Source: Micromonospora zamorensis (GTDB lineage Bacteria > Actinomycetota > Actinomycetes > Mycobacteriales > Micromonosporaceae). From it: a stretch of DNA of 64,000 nucleotides. The position numbers and the translations under genes were made by a program. Numbering within the stretch: the first letter of the stretch is position 1; each line of letters opens with the position of its first letter. Location of the stretch: assembly GCF_900090275.1 (NCBI RefSeq), contig NZ_LT607755.1, positions 6,200,001 through 6,264,000 on the forward strand, read 5' to 3'. The notes beneath the pieces are model-generated. The model ran no database searches. It had not been told where the DNA came from and saw only the letters and a list, made by a program, of their open reading frames with translations. Positions 41,337 through 50,487 of the stretch are shown one piece after another.

Positions 41337-42845
41337 TCAGGTGGTGGTGGTGACGGGTTCGCGAGAGGGTTCGCTGTCGGCGGGCCGGCGCCAGCGGTCT
41401 ACCCAGGGGGCATCTCGTGCGCCGTCGAGCACGCCACCGTCCGGGTCGTCCGGATAGGTCGCCCGGACCGCGTCACGCTCGGGGTGCAGGATCTCCTTGA
41501 CGACCAGCACGCAGAGCACCACCACGGTGGTCAGCCGGAACGTCGAGGCCAGCACGAACACCCCCTCCGGGAAGACCGGACGGCTGGTCGCCGCCCCGAG
41601 CAGCTCTCCGTAGAAGGCGACGAAGTAGCAGACCTCGGCGATCTGCCAGGCCAGGAAGGCACCCCACTTGGGTCGGGCCAGCACCACCAGCGGCAGCAGC
41701 CACAGCACGAACTGCTGAGACCAGACCTTGCTGAAGATGAGGAACGCGGCGACCACCAGGAAGGCGACCTGCGCCAGCCGCGGGCGACGCGGTGCCCGCA
41801 GCGTCAACGCGGCCACACCGAGACAGGCCAACCCGAACAGCGCGTACGAGATGGTGTTGAGGGTGGGGATGTTGGCGTTCAGCCACTCGAACGGCCCGAG
41901 TTGGGCGGGGTCGTTGCCGACCTTGCCGTCCAGGTAGCGGCCGATGTACCAGAGCGTGCCCCAGTCGATGGGCCGGGTGGTGTTCAGCTCGAAGAACCGG
42001 TCCCAGTTCTCCGGGTATGCCCGGGCGGCCGGCAGGTTCACCAGCACCAACGCGGCGATCGCCGTGCCGGTGGCGATGAGCGCGGCGCGGATCCGGTCGG
42101 CCCGCAGCGCCAGGACGAGGAGCGGCCCGAGCAGGAACAGCGGCCACAGCTTCGCCGCACCGGCGAGCCCGAGCAGCACGCCGGCCACCGCTGGTCGTTT
42201 CCGAGCCCAGGCCAGCAGACCGAAGGCGGCCAGCCCGATGGCGAGCAGGTCCCAGTTGACGGTGGCCGTGAGCAGCAGCGCCGGGGCCAGCGCGAACAAC
42301 GCGGCGTCCCAGGGTCGTCGGCGGCGCAGGGCCAGGATCACCGCCACGGTGGCCACCGCGAGGGCGCCCAGCACCAACGCGTTGAGGTTGTAGAACCACT
42401 GGGCCTGGTTGATGCTCGGGTCGCCCTCGCCGATCGCGTGCACCGGCAGGCCCAGCGCCCCCATGAAGTAGCCGGTCAGCACCGGGTACTCGACCGGGTG
42501 GTCACGGTAGGGCACCTTGCCCTCGTTGAGCCCCTCGGCGTAGTAGAGGGCGAGGACGTCGGTGTAGCAGAACCGGGTGTACTGGACGTTGTTCTGCCAG
42601 GCGCCGTCCTGGCAGGGGGACTTCTGCACCCAGTGCAGCGCGAGCGTGAGACACGCCAGCGCCAGCACGATCCGGACCGCGGTCCAGAAGCGACGTTCCT
42701 GGCCTGCCGGCCGGTCCAGTGCGGTCGCGTGGTCGCCCAGCGGGCCGCCGATCGCGCTGGACATGCCGCGGACGAACCCGTCGGAGCGGGACGGGTGGTC
42801 GGTGGTACCGGCGTCGTCGATGCCGGGCGTCGACTGGGTGCTCAT
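41337..42845 (-). CDS. Glycosyltransferase family 87-like membrane protein
   Basis: The 502-residue polytopic protein has DHPVEYPVLTGYFMGALG and NQAQWFYNLNALVLG early on, and ATVNWDLLAIGLAAFGLLAWARKRP and GLAGAAKLWPLFLLGPLLVL in the middle, all typical of DUF2029/GT87 proteins. This is the gene next to the class A PBP in many actinobacteria (as Rv0051 in M. tuberculosis, by recalled synteny). A lipid-linked sugar transferase role is likely; substrate unknown. ATG 42845 is chosen because the cytoplasmic head starts there. It follows the PBP gene downstream by 126 bp. Confidence 0.85.
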   Translation of the reverse strand: MSTQSTPGIDDAGTTDHPSRSDGFVRGMSSAIGGPLGDHATALDRPAGQERRFWTAVRIVLALACLTLALHWVQKSPCQDGAWQNNVQYTRFCYTDVLALYYAEGLNEGKVPYRDHPVEYPVLTGYFMGALGLPVHAIGEGDPSINQAQWFYNLNALVLGALAVATVAVILALRRRRPWDAALFALAPALLLTATVNWDLLAIGLAAFGLLAWARKRPAVAGVLLGLAGAAKLWPLFLLGPLLVLALRADRIRAALIATGTAIAALVLVNLPAARAYPENWDRFFELNTTRPIDWGTLWYIGRYLDGKVGNDPAQLGPFEWLNANIPTLNTISYALFGLACLGVAALTLRAPRRPRLAQVAFLVVAAFLIFSKVWSQQFVLWLLPLVVLARPKWGAFLAWQIAEVCYFVAFYGELLGAATSRPVFPEGVFVLASTFRLTTVVVLCVLVVKEILHPERDAVRATYPDDPDGGVLDGARDAPWVDRWRRPADSEPSREPVTTTT

Positions 42846-42911
42846 GAAGAGGCATCCTGCCGTACGACGGGGGTGTCCGTCCCGTCCCGGCGCGGACATC
42901 CGGGTATGAAA

Positions 42912-42955
42912 ACGCCGCCGCCGGCCGGGACAGGTCGTCCGGCCGGCGGCGGCGT
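42912..42955 (-). terminator. Intrinsic terminator of the PBP gene
   Basis: The 17-bp G+C-rich perfect arms 42912-42928 and 42939-42955 have a 10-base loop and are followed on the minus strand by TTTTC. It lies 17 bp after the PBP stop. Confidence 0.85.
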
Positions 42956-42971
42956 CATAAAGCGGTGCGGG

Positions 42972-45881
42972 TCAGTTTCGCTCGGGTGGTAGACCGGGCA
43001 GCAGTCCGCCACCGCCGCCTCCGCCGCCTCCTGGGTTGCCGCCCGGGTTGCCTCCGGGGTTGCCGCCCGGGTTACCCCCGGGGTTGCCGCCCGGGGTGCC
43101 GCCGACACGCGGGCAGAACGGGTCGGTCAGCGGATCACAGGTCGGGCCGCCCGGCAGACCCGGCAGACCCGTCGGTGGCGGTGGCGGTGGCGGCGCTTCG
43201 CCGTTCCCGGAGTTCGGGTCACCGACGTTTGCGGCCGGCGGGAAGTCGACCTTCGGTTTGCCCTTCAATGCCTCGTCCATGAACCGCTCCCAGATGTCGC
43301 CGGGGAGGTTGCCACCGCTGACCTTCCGCTTGTCCTTGAGGATGAGTGGCTTCCGGTCCTTCACGTTGCCCACCCACACCGCAGTGGCCAATTGGGGCGT
43401 ATAGCCAATCATCCAGGCGTCGCCGTTGTCCTTGCTGTCACCCTTGAGTTCCCAGGTGCCAGTCTTGGAGGCCGCCTTGCGGCCGTCATCGAGCCGGTGG
43501 TTGACCGCTGCCGGATAATCCTTCAACACCGACGTGACATCGTCCACCACGCCCTTGTCGATTCTCCGCTTCGAGTCGAGCTTCTCGCTGTAGACCTTGT
43601 CCCACTTGCCGGTGTTCGGGTTTTGCTTCTCCACCGAGTACAGGAAGTGCGCCTTGTTGTAGACGCCCCCGTTGGCAAAGGTGGCCACGCCGTTGGCGTG
43701 GTCCAGCACCGTGATCGGGTATTGGCCATAGCCAACCACGTTGAAGAACGGCTCCGGCGTGATGTCCTTCGGGTCGCTCTTGGTCAGGTCGTAGGCCTTC
43801 GCGGGATTGGTGTCAGTGCGCCACATGGTGGTCACGCCAGCCTGCTTGGCCATGTCCACGACCTTGTCCGCGCCGATCTCCTGAGTGACGTAGTAGAACG
43901 GCACGTTCAGCGACTTGAGGGTGGACACCCGAAGCGTGCAGGAGTTACCGCAGTCGGGGTTGTCGTCTCCCGCGTTGCTGACCTTGAACTTGGTGCCGTC
44001 CGGGGTGAAGGCCTTGCCCTTCCACCGAGACTCGAGTGCCTTCTTCTCCTTGAGCGCGGCCGCCAGCGTGTAGATCTTGAAGCTTGAGCCGGGCGAGTGA
44101 CCGCCGCTGACTGCCCCGGTGGAGTCGGTGTTCTTGCCGGCGTAGTCGGTGCCGGTCCCGTTGTCACCGCCGTAGTACGCGACCACCCGACCGTTGGTGG
44201 GGTCGATCGCGACCACCGCAGCCATTAGGTTGCTCGGTTGGTCGGCCAACTCGGAGCCCTTGGACTTGCGCTGGGCCGTCTCGACCGCCGCAGCCTGAAT
44301 ATTTTTGTCGACGGTCGTGCGGATCCGGTAACCGCCAGCCATGAGCGCCTGGGAACACAGAGGCTTGGCCTCCGTAGCCTGCTCGTCCTTCTCGACGCAG
44401 ATGCCTCGGTCCCGCATCTCTTCCCGGACGTAGTTGATCACGTTGCCGTACGGGGTGTCGACGCCGAAGTCGACGCCAATGCCGCCCTTCTTCGGGGCCT
44501 TGAGGGTCTTCGTCGGGTACTCGGTAGGCCGGTCCTTCTTGCCGGGCACACCGAGCCAGCCCTCCTTGACCATGCCCTCGATCACGTAGTTCCAGCGATC
44601 CTGGGCCGCGGTCGGGTTGATCGCCGGGTCGTACCCCTGGTGGGTGGAGCTGGGTTCTGGCTGCTTGATCAGAGCCGCGAGGACGGCACCCTCGGCCGGA
44701 TTGAGCGTCTTCACCGACTTACCGAAGTAGGTCTGCGCCGCCGCCTCAATGCCGTAGGCACCCCGGCCGAAGTAGATCACGTTGAGGTAGTGCTGCATGA
44801 TCTGCGGCTTCGTGTACTCGTCGTTGAGCTTGGAGGCGAGGATCGCCTCTTTCACCTTCCGCGCGTACGTGTCGTCCTTCAGGTTGTCGTAGGCGTTGCG
44901 CGCGTACTGCTGGGTGATGGTGGAGGCACCCTGCTTGTCACCGCCGGAGAGGTTGTTCCAGCCAGCCCGCGCGATGCCCTTGTAGTCCACACCGGAGTGT
45001 CGGTAGAAGTTCCGGTCCTCGGCTGCGGCCACCGCGTCCTGCACCCACTGCGGGATCTGGTCGATGGTGACCAGCGTGCGGTTCTGATCGCCTACCTTGG
45101 CGATGATCGTCTTGTTGTCGAAGGCGTACAGGGTGGTCGCCTGCGGCGGGGTGATCTCGTCGGGCAGCACCACGTTGGTCGAGTAGTAGGTGAACCCGAC
45201 CACGCCGACACCCGCGAGCATGATGAAGACCGCGACACCGGCGATCAACAGGTTCATCCGCTTGCGCTTCTTCGCCCGTCGGGCGGCGCCCGGGTCACCC
45301 GCACCACGGCCGCCCCTGCCCGGACCGTTCGGTCCACCTGGACCACCGGGACCGCCCGGCCCACCGGAGACCGGCGAGACGCTCGCCCGGGCGACGGCGG
45401 CACGGCCACCCACCGACGCGGAACCGACGCTGGCTCGCCCCGCCGGGGCGGCGGCACCGACGGCGGCGGCGCCGACCACGGCTCGGCCTGCCGGTGCGCC
45501 CGGCGCCGGGGACACGGGCACCGAGGCCCGGCCCGCACCGGCGCGTCCGGCGGCCACACCCGGTGCCGGCGACACCGGCACCGACGCCCGCCCTGCGCGG
45601 CCGGGGGTTGCCGAGCCCACCGAGGCGGAACCAGCCGCAGCAGCGCCGCGCGGCGGCACCGAGGCCGATCCGCCCACCGTGGCCCGCCCACCGGCGGCCC
45701 GTGGGGTCACCGAAGCGCGGCCCGGGGTCGCCGTGCCACCCTCCGGAGCCGACCAGCCATTCCCGCGGGAGTCACCGCCGGGGCGGCGGTACGCGTCGTC
45801 CGCGACCGGCCCGGGGTCGCCCTCGGGGCCCGAGTGCTGGGCCCGTCCACGCGTAGAACTGGGATCGCCGTACGAGTTCAT
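42972..45881 (-). CDS. Class A penicillin-binding protein (transglycosylase/transpeptidase)
   Basis: The 969-residue bifunctional peptidoglycan synthase is homologous to PonA1. Residues 1-~210 are a low-complexity Gly/Ala/Arg/Ser arm with RASVPVSPAPG repeats. A membrane helix LLIAGVAVFIMLAGVGVVGF follows, then a GT51 domain (AAEDRNFYRHSGVDYKG with the catalytic Glu near 288, GASTITQQYARNAY), then a transpeptidase with SxxK in GSSFKIYTL (~600) and KTG in SKTGTWE (~804). The end is a Pro/Gly tail with five GGNP repeats and a poly-Gly run. It polymerises and crosslinks peptidoglycan outside the membrane. Followed by a terminator; preceded on the same strand by DUF5318. Confidence 0.97.
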   Translation of the reverse strand: MNSYGDPSSTRGRAQHSGPEGDPGPVADDAYRRPGGDSRGNGWSAPEGGTATPGRASVTPRAAGGRATVGGSASVPPRGAAAAGSASVGSATPGRAGRASVPVSPAPGVAAGRAGAGRASVPVSPAPGAPAGRAVVGAAAVGAAAPAGRASVGSASVGGRAAVARASVSPVSGGPGGPGGPGGPNGPGRGGRGAGDPGAARRAKKRKRMNLLIAGVAVFIMLAGVGVVGFTYYSTNVVLPDEITPPQATTLYAFDNKTIIAKVGDQNRTLVTIDQIPQWVQDAVAAAEDRNFYRHSGVDYKGIARAGWNNLSGGDKQGASTITQQYARNAYDNLKDDTYARKVKEAILASKLNDEYTKPQIMQHYLNVIYFGRGAYGIEAAAQTYFGKSVKTLNPAEGAVLAALIKQPEPSSTHQGYDPAINPTAAQDRWNYVIEGMVKEGWLGVPGKKDRPTEYPTKTLKAPKKGGIGVDFGVDTPYGNVINYVREEMRDRGICVEKDEQATEAKPLCSQALMAGGYRIRTTVDKNIQAAAVETAQRKSKGSELADQPSNLMAAVVAIDPTNGRVVAYYGGDNGTGTDYAGKNTDSTGAVSGGHSPGSSFKIYTLAAALKEKKALESRWKGKAFTPDGTKFKVSNAGDDNPDCGNSCTLRVSTLKSLNVPFYYVTQEIGADKVVDMAKQAGVTTMWRTDTNPAKAYDLTKSDPKDITPEPFFNVVGYGQYPITVLDHANGVATFANGGVYNKAHFLYSVEKQNPNTGKWDKVYSEKLDSKRRIDKGVVDDVTSVLKDYPAAVNHRLDDGRKAASKTGTWELKGDSKDNGDAWMIGYTPQLATAVWVGNVKDRKPLILKDKRKVSGGNLPGDIWERFMDEALKGKPKVDFPPAANVGDPNSGNGEAPPPPPPPTGLPGLPGGPTCDPLTDPFCPRVGGTPGGNPGGNPGGNPGGNPGGNPGGGGGGGGGLLPGLPPERN

Positions 45882-46078
45882 TCCTCACACCCTGCCGGTC
45901 GCGGTGGGGCGCGACTGCGCCGCCACCGGGTTGCCGTGAGTTGCTTCACCCTGGACACCGGCACGGGGGTGCCGTTTCACCGGGGGACTTGCCGTATTAA
46001 TAGGGCTAATCGGACCAACGAGCGGTTGACCGTCCCGGGTTTCGTCTACGGCCCCGGGGCCGGTCCAACCAGCTGTGA

Positions 46079-46528
46079 TCACCGTTGCGCCTCTCGCCTC
46101 CGCCGACCCGCACCTTCGGCGGCCGCCACGTCCTGCTCGCCGGTGCCGTCGCTGTCGCCGGCCAGACCGTCCCGGCCGAGCAGGTACTGCTCGACCAGAT
46201 GGTTCCAGTCACAACCGAGGCACACCTCCACCACGAAGACCTGAAACTCACGCAGCGTCATCGCCAGGACAGGCAACTCGGTCAGTGTCCGGGCCTGCCC
46301 GGCGGACTGCTTGAGCTCGTCGCCATAAATGTAGTGGACGAGAGTCAAGTTCTCGCTGCGACAGATCGGGCAGCGTCGGTCGGTCGGCTCACCGTGGAAC
46401 CGGGCGGCGTTCTTCAGGTACGGCGATGCGTCGCACACGTCGTACGTGCCGACCCGGCCGGCCAGGAGCTCACGCAGCACTGCTCGCTTCTGAAGCGAGT
46501 AGTCGACGACCTGGCGCTGCGTACGCAT
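46079..46528 (-). CDS. DUF5318 zinc-ribbon-like protein
   Basis: The 149-residue protein has two CxxC pairs, Cys53/Cys56 in RRCPICRSE and Cys103/Cys106 in EVCLGCDWNH, which likely bind a zinc ion. The pattern YDVCDASPYLKNAARFHGEPT matches DUF5318, a family found beside the class A PBP in actinobacteria (Rv0049-like). Function unknown. C-terminal 40 residues are charged and low-complexity. ATG 46528; it lies 197 bp before the PBP gene on the same strand. Confidence 0.85.
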   Translation of the reverse strand: MRTQRQVVDYSLQKRAVLRELLAGRVGTYDVCDASPYLKNAARFHGEPTDRRCPICRSENLTLVHYIYGDELKQSAGQARTLTELPVLAMTLREFQVFVVEVCLGCDWNHLVEQYLLGRDGLAGDSDGTGEQDVAAAEGAGRRRREAQR

Positions 46529-46635
46529 GCGAAGAAGGGTACGCGGTCCGGCCCGAGCAGGCGACCACGCTCACAATCCGTGACGACACCGTCTCGGAGC
46601 GGGGGTTTGCCCTGGCACGCGCGACCCGCTAACGT

Positions 46636-46660
46636 GCGATGTATCGGTCCGATACATCGC
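46636..46660. promoter_or_regulatory. Perfect 25-bp palindrome, likely PadR operator
   Basis: GCGATGTATCGG (46636-46647), one central T, then CCGATACATCGC (46649-46660). It lies 43-68 bp upstream of the padR GTG, with a PadR-type ATGTAT half-site. An autoregulatory operator of padR-ino1 is the best reading. Confidence 0.8.
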
Positions 46661-46703
46661 GGCGGTTACCGCTCCACGCCGGAGGGTAAAGAGAGGGTGG
46701 CCA

Positions 46704-47342
46704 GTGCTTGAGTTCGCCATCCTCGGCCTCCTGCAGGAGTCTCCGATGCACGGCTATGAGCTGCGCAAGGAGCTGACCGCCAAACTCGGCGCGATCCGGG
46801 CGGCGATCAGCTACGGCTCGCTCTATCCCACGCTACGCAGGCTGCAGGCGGCGGGATGGATCACCGAAGCTGATGAGACGCCCGCCACTGCCGAGGAGGT
46901 CCCCGCGCTGACCAGCCGACGAGGTCGGGTGGTCTACAAAATCACCGCGGAGGGCAAGGAACGCTTCGCCCAACTGATCGCACAGGCCGGGCCCGAGACG
47001 TACGACGACACGGGCTTCGGGGTGCACTTCGCGTTCTTCGCCCGGACCGACCAGGCGACCCGCCTGCGCATTCTGGAGGGTCGCCGCCGCAAGATCGAGG
47101 AGCGTCGCGAAGGGCTTCGCGACGTGCTGGGCCGGGCGGCCGAGCGCCTCGACGCTTACACGCTGGAACTGCAGCGCCACGGCCTTGATGCCTGTGAGCG
47201 CGAGGTCCGCTGGCTGGAGGAGCTCATCGCCAACGAGCGCTCCGGCCGAGCCCCGACGGTCCCGAACATCGGGACAGCCGGCGGCCGACGAGAAGACAAC
47301 AGCCCGCCTCCGCCTGGAGAGACCAGGAATGAGCGGCCGTGA
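46704..47342 (+). CDS. PadR-family transcriptional regulator
   Basis: The 212-residue protein has an N-terminal winged helix [41 protein letters not shown] and [19 protein letters not shown], followed by a coiled-coil dimerisation region ([19 protein letters not shown]). GTG 46704 follows GAGAGG. Its stop overlaps a GTG of the ino1 frame at 47339. Similar padR-ino1 pairs occur in mycobacteria. It probably binds the palindrome at 46636-46660. Confidence 0.92.
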   Translation: MLEFAILGLLQESPMHGYELRKELTAKLGAIRAAISYGSLYPTLRRLQAAGWITEADETPATAEEVPALTSRRGRVVYKITAEGKERFAQLIAQAGPETYDDTGFGVHFAFFARTDQATRLRILEGRRRKIEERREGLRDVLGRAAERLDAYTLELQRHGLDACEREVRWLEELIANERSGRAPTVPNIGTAGGRREDNSPPPPGETRNERP

Positions 47343-47365
47343 CAGAAAAGAAGGAGGCAGACGCT

Positions 47366-48445
47366 ATGGGCTCCGTCCGCGTCGCCATCGTCGGTGTGGG
47401 TAACTGCGCCTCGTCCCTGGTTCAGGGCGTCGAGTACTACCGGAACGCCAACCCGAACGACCGCGTCCCGGGTCTCATGCACGTCGCCTTCGGCGACTAC
47501 CACGTCAACGCTGTGGAGTTCGTCGCGGCGTTCGACGTGGACGCCAAGAAGGTGGGCATGGACCTCGCGGAGGCGATCGTCGCCAGCGAGAACAACACCA
47601 TCAAGCTCTGCGACGTGCCGCCGACCGGCATCAGCGTGCAGCGCGGTCCGACCTTCGACGGTCTGGGCGAGTACTACCGCGAGATCGTCGAGGAGTCCGA
47701 CGCCACCCCCGTCGACGTGGCGCAGGCGCTGCGTGACGCGCAGGTCGACGTCGTCGTCTGCTACCTCCCGGTCGGCTCCGAGCAGGCCGCCAAGTTCTAC
47801 GCCCAGGCCGCGATCGACGCCGGCTGCGCGTTCGTCAACGCCCTGCCGGTCTTCATCGCCTCCGACCCGGAGTGGGCCCAGAAGTTCACCGACGCTGGCC
47901 TGCCGATCGTCGGTGACGACATCAAGAGCCAGGTCGGTGCCACCATCGTGCACCGCGCACTCGCGAAGCTCTTCGAGGACCGCGGCGTCGAGCTGCTGCG
48001 CACGTACCAGCTCAACTTCGGCGGCAACATGGACTTCATGAACATGCTGGAGCGCAAGCGGCTGGTCTCGAAGAAGATCTCGAAGACCCAGTCGGTCACC
48101 TCGCAGATCCCGCACGAGATGAGCAAGAGCGACGTGCACATCGGCCCGTCGGACCACGTGCCGTGGCTGGACGACCGCAAGTGGGCGTACATCCGCCTGG
48201 AGGGTCGCTCGTTCGGTGACACCCCGCTCAACGCCGAGCTCAAGCTCGAGGTGTGGGACTCTCCGAACTCGGCCGGCGTCATCATCGACGCCGTCCGGGC
48301 CGCGAAGATCGCGCTGGACCGGAAGATCGGCGGCCCGATCCTGTCGGCCTCGTCGTACTTCATGAAGTCCCCGCCGGTGCAGTACGCCGACCACGACGCC
48401 CACCAGGCCGTCGAGGAGTTCATCGCCGGCGAGGTCGCGCGCTGA
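47366..48445 (+). CDS. ino1: Inositol-3-phosphate synthase
   Basis: The 359-residue NAD-dependent enzyme converts glucose 6-phosphate to L-myo-inositol 1-phosphate, the entry to phosphatidylinositol, PIMs and mycothiol. Motifs: [16 protein letters not shown] for [52 protein letters not shown]. The ATG at 47366 is preferred, with AAGGAGG 8 bases upstream; the frame is open from a GTG at 47339 that overlaps padR. Terminator follows. Confidence 0.97.
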   Translation: MGSVRVAIVGVGNCASSLVQGVEYYRNANPNDRVPGLMHVAFGDYHVNAVEFVAAFDVDAKKVGMDLAEAIVASENNTIKLCDVPPTGISVQRGPTFDGLGEYYREIVEESDATPVDVAQALRDAQVDVVVCYLPVGSEQAAKFYAQAAIDAGCAFVNALPVFIASDPEWAQKFTDAGLPIVGDDIKSQVGATIVHRALAKLFEDRGVELLRTYQLNFGGNMDFMNMLERKRLVSKKISKTQSVTSQIPHEMSKSDVHIGPSDHVPWLDDRKWAYIRLEGRSFGDTPLNAELKLEVWDSPNSAGVIIDAVRAAKIALDRKIGGPILSASSYFMKSPPVQYADHDAHQAVEEFIAGEVAR

Positions 48446-48466
48446 CCCGCTGAAACAGCAAGCACC

Positions 48467-48503
48467 GGCGAGGGCCGGGTCCGAAACGGACCCGGCCCTC
48501 GCC
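48467..48503. terminator. Bidirectional terminator after ino1
   Basis: Perfect 17-bp stem, GGCGAGGGCCGGGTCCG and its complement, with an AAA loop. It lies between the convergent ino1 and the RHH-Doc-like gene. Confidence 0.85.
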
Positions 48504-48507
48504 GCGT

Positions 48508-48879
48508 TCAGCTCGACATCTCCAGATACGGCGACAGCCGCAGCGCCAACTCGTCAACCGAGTCGACCTCGCCGCTGGCCAGCGCGTCGGTCAACGCCAT
48601 CCGCTCCTTCGCGGGCATGTCGAGAACGAAGCCGGCCCGGGCCAGGAACACCCGCATTGCCGCCCAGCCGAGTCCGGCGTTCCAGACGTCGAGTGGTCGC
48701 CACATCATCAGGCCATGCAGGAGCGCTGCCGACTTGTCGAGCGCGGTCGGATAGACCTGGCGATCCAGGTAGGCCTGAATGGCCACCTCCACGGTCTTGT
48801 GCATCGACCGCTGCTCAGCCTCGGCAAGCTCCTTGAGGCGCTTTTCGACTTCGGGCTTGAGGGTCAGGGTGAAGGCCAT
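48508..48879 (-). CDS. RHH domain fused to a degenerate Doc/Fic remnant
   Basis: The 123-residue protein begins with a ribbon-helix-helix-like region (AFTLTLKPEVEKRLKELA, SMHKTVEVAIQAYLDR, residues 1-46). The rest resembles the C-terminal half of Doc-type Fic toxins (DKSAALLHGL, LGWAAMRVFLARAGFVLD, ALASGEVDSVDELALRL). The active-site HPFxxGNKR is replaced by RPLDVWNAG: catalytic His becomes Arg and the Lys is lost, so it cannot act as a Fic AMP- or phosphotransferase. ATG 48879 follows the ogt gene by 31 bp. It looks like an antitoxin fused to a dead toxin, either a relic or a new regulator. Confidence 0.6.
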   Translation of the reverse strand: MAFTLTLKPEVEKRLKELAEAEQRSMHKTVEVAIQAYLDRQVYPTALDKSAALLHGLMMWRPLDVWNAGLGWAAMRVFLARAGFVLDMPAKERMALTDALASGEVDSVDELALRLSPYLEMSS

Positions 48880-48910
48880 ACCGAAGCTGTATAACTCTGG
48901 TTGACCGGCG

Positions 48911-49396
48911 TCAACCTCCCGACCATGTGTGTCGTAGGGCGACACCGGCCTCCAGCTCCAGCAGCTTGACCTTGCGAGGCAGGCCCCCGCCAAAACCGAC
49001 CAGCTTGCCGCCCGCGCCGACGATCCGGTGACACGGCACGATCACCGGGACCGGGTTGCGGTTGCAGGCCACTCCCACCGCCCGTGCCGCTCCGGGATCG
49101 CCGACCAGACGCGCCACATCGCCGTACGTCAGCGTCTCCCCGTACGGGATGCGTGTCATCTCCCGCCACACGGCCCGTTCGAAGTCGGAGCCGCGCGGCA
49201 TCGACACCGGCACGGTGAACGCGGTCAGCTCGCCGGCGAAGTACGCCCGCAGCTCGGCGACGGCCTGCCGGGACACCTCGTGGTCAGGATCGTCCGCCGC
49301 CGCCTCGACCCGCCCGAAATGGGCGCCGCAGACGCTCGTGCCGTCGGTGGCGACGGAGAACTCGCCGATCGGTGAGTCGAGCACGGTCCAGCGCAT
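48911..49396 (-). CDS. ogt: Methylated-DNA--protein-cysteine methyltransferase
   Basis: The 161-residue repair protein transfers O6-alkyl groups from guanine to its own Cys122 in VPVIVPCHRIVGAGGKLVGFGGG. DFERAVWREMTRIPYGETLTYGDVARLVG is the DNA-binding winged helix. The N-terminal part resembles Ogt. ATG 49396; complete. It reads into the RHH-Doc-like gene. Confidence 0.96.
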   Translation of the reverse strand: MRWTVLDSPIGEFSVATDGTSVCGAHFGRVEAAADDPDHEVSRQAVAELRAYFAGELTAFTVPVSMPRGSDFERAVWREMTRIPYGETLTYGDVARLVGDPGAARAVGVACNRNPVPVIVPCHRIVGAGGKLVGFGGGLPRKVKLLELEAGVALRHTWSGG

Positions 49397-49436
49397 CCAC
49401 CCATTCTCCCTGTCTCGGACTTCCTGGCCCGCCCGG

Positions 49437-49772
49437 CTACCAGCGGCGGGCCGAACGCCACTCCTCGGCAGCCCGGATCGCCTCCGCCGCAGCGGCCCGT
49501 TCGGCGCGGGTCCGATCGCGGTCCCGGAAGCCCAGGTAGAGCTTGCGACCGGCGAAGAAGGGGAGAAGCAGCGCCGCGTAGAAGACCGTGATGTGTCCGC
49601 CGCCGCCGGTGCTCAGCAGGAAGTAGGCGTAGTAGCCGGCAAGCGCGGCACCGATACCGGCCAGCACCCGATCGACTCGCGATGTGGTGGCGAAGGAGGT
49701 GGCCGCGACGCCCAACAGGATAGCGGCGGTCAGCACCAGACCGAAGACGTAGATGATGATCACGACGAGCAT
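49437..49772 (-). CDS. Small membrane protein, function unknown
   Basis: The 111-residue protein has three hydrophobic segments, LVVIIIYVFGLVLTAAILLGVAATS, LAGIGAALAGYYAYFLL and ITVFYAALLLPFFAG, then a charged, coiled C-terminal tail (RDRTRAERAAAAEAIRAAEEWRSARRW). No family recognised. ATG 49772 is chosen because the first membrane helix starts there; the frame extends upstream to 49835. Convergent with nothing; divergent from the NfeD-like gene across 180 bp. Confidence 0.6.
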   Translation of the reverse strand: MLVVIIIYVFGLVLTAAILLGVAATSFATTSRVDRVLAGIGAALAGYYAYFLLSTGGGGHITVFYAALLLPFFAGRKLYLGFRDRDRTRAERAAAAEAIRAAEEWRSARRW

Positions 49773-49952
49773 GGGCGGTCCTCTCGTTCTGACTTGACCG
49801 GAACGATCGGCCGGCGGCAGAAGATAGCTCGCCAAGATCCGTCAGCACTGCCCCTTTTTGGTCAGCACCGACGACCCACATCGGTAGATCATCTTGTGTC
49901 CCGCAGGGGCTGTCAGACCTTGCGCGGCATCGATACCGTGCAGGTCGTGGCA

Positions 49953-50459
49953 ATGGGGACGCTCATCTTTCTGATCATCGGCGGGGCGGGCATCGGTGTG
50001 CTCGCGCTCGCCCTGCTCGGCACCGAGCTGTTCCAGTTCGGGCACGCAGACGTCGACGGGCCGATCTCGGTCGAGACGGTCGCCGGCTTCGCCGGCGCGT
50101 TCGGCTTCGGCGCGGCCATCGTCAACGAACTGCTCGGTGCGCGTACCCCTGGCATGGTGGTCGGCGCGGCGGTCGGCGGCGTGCTCGCGGCCGTGCCCAC
50201 CGCCTGGTTGGCGTCCCGACTCAGCCGGGCGGCGCGGAACATGCGCACCGACCCCACCCCCACCCGCGACGATCTGGTCGGTGCGCTCGGCCTGGTCGTC
50301 ACCCCGGTGCCGGTTGGCGGCTACGGCGAGGTACGGATTCGTCTCGCCGGTCAACCGGTCAAGCTCAGCGCCCGTGCGGACCAGCCGATACCGGTCGGCG
50401 CCCAGGTCTTCGTGGTGCAGGCGCTCAGCGAGACCAGCGTGCAGGTCGAAACCTACTGA
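49953..50459 (+). CDS. NfeD-like membrane protein
   Basis: The 168-residue protein has an N-terminal helix FLIIGGAGIGVLALALLGTE, a second hydrophobic stretch GARTPGMVVGAAVGGVLAAVPT and a C-terminal OB-like NfeD domain (DLVGALGLVVTPVPVGGYGEVRI, AQVFVVQALSETSVQVE). NfeD proteins accompany flotillins, and here the flotillin follows 28 bp downstream. ATG 49953; a GTG two codons upstream is possible. It probably stabilises flotillin-dependent membrane domains. Confidence 0.85.
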   Translation: MGTLIFLIIGGAGIGVLALALLGTELFQFGHADVDGPISVETVAGFAGAFGFGAAIVNELLGARTPGMVVGAAVGGVLAAVPTAWLASRLSRAARNMRTDPTPTRDDLVGALGLVVTPVPVGGYGEVRIRLAGQPVKLSARADQPIPVGAQVFVVQALSETSVQVETY

Positions 50460-50487
50460 CTTCCCCTCGTAGACAGGACTCCTTTAT

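Noticed and set aside
43030..43090. Regular repeats resembling a CRISPR array
   Set aside because: They are the in-frame GGNP codon repeats of the PBP tail, too short and without spacers.
44238..46244. 668-codon plus-strand open frame
   Set aside because: Antisense to the PBP gene; composition is that of a G+C shadow.
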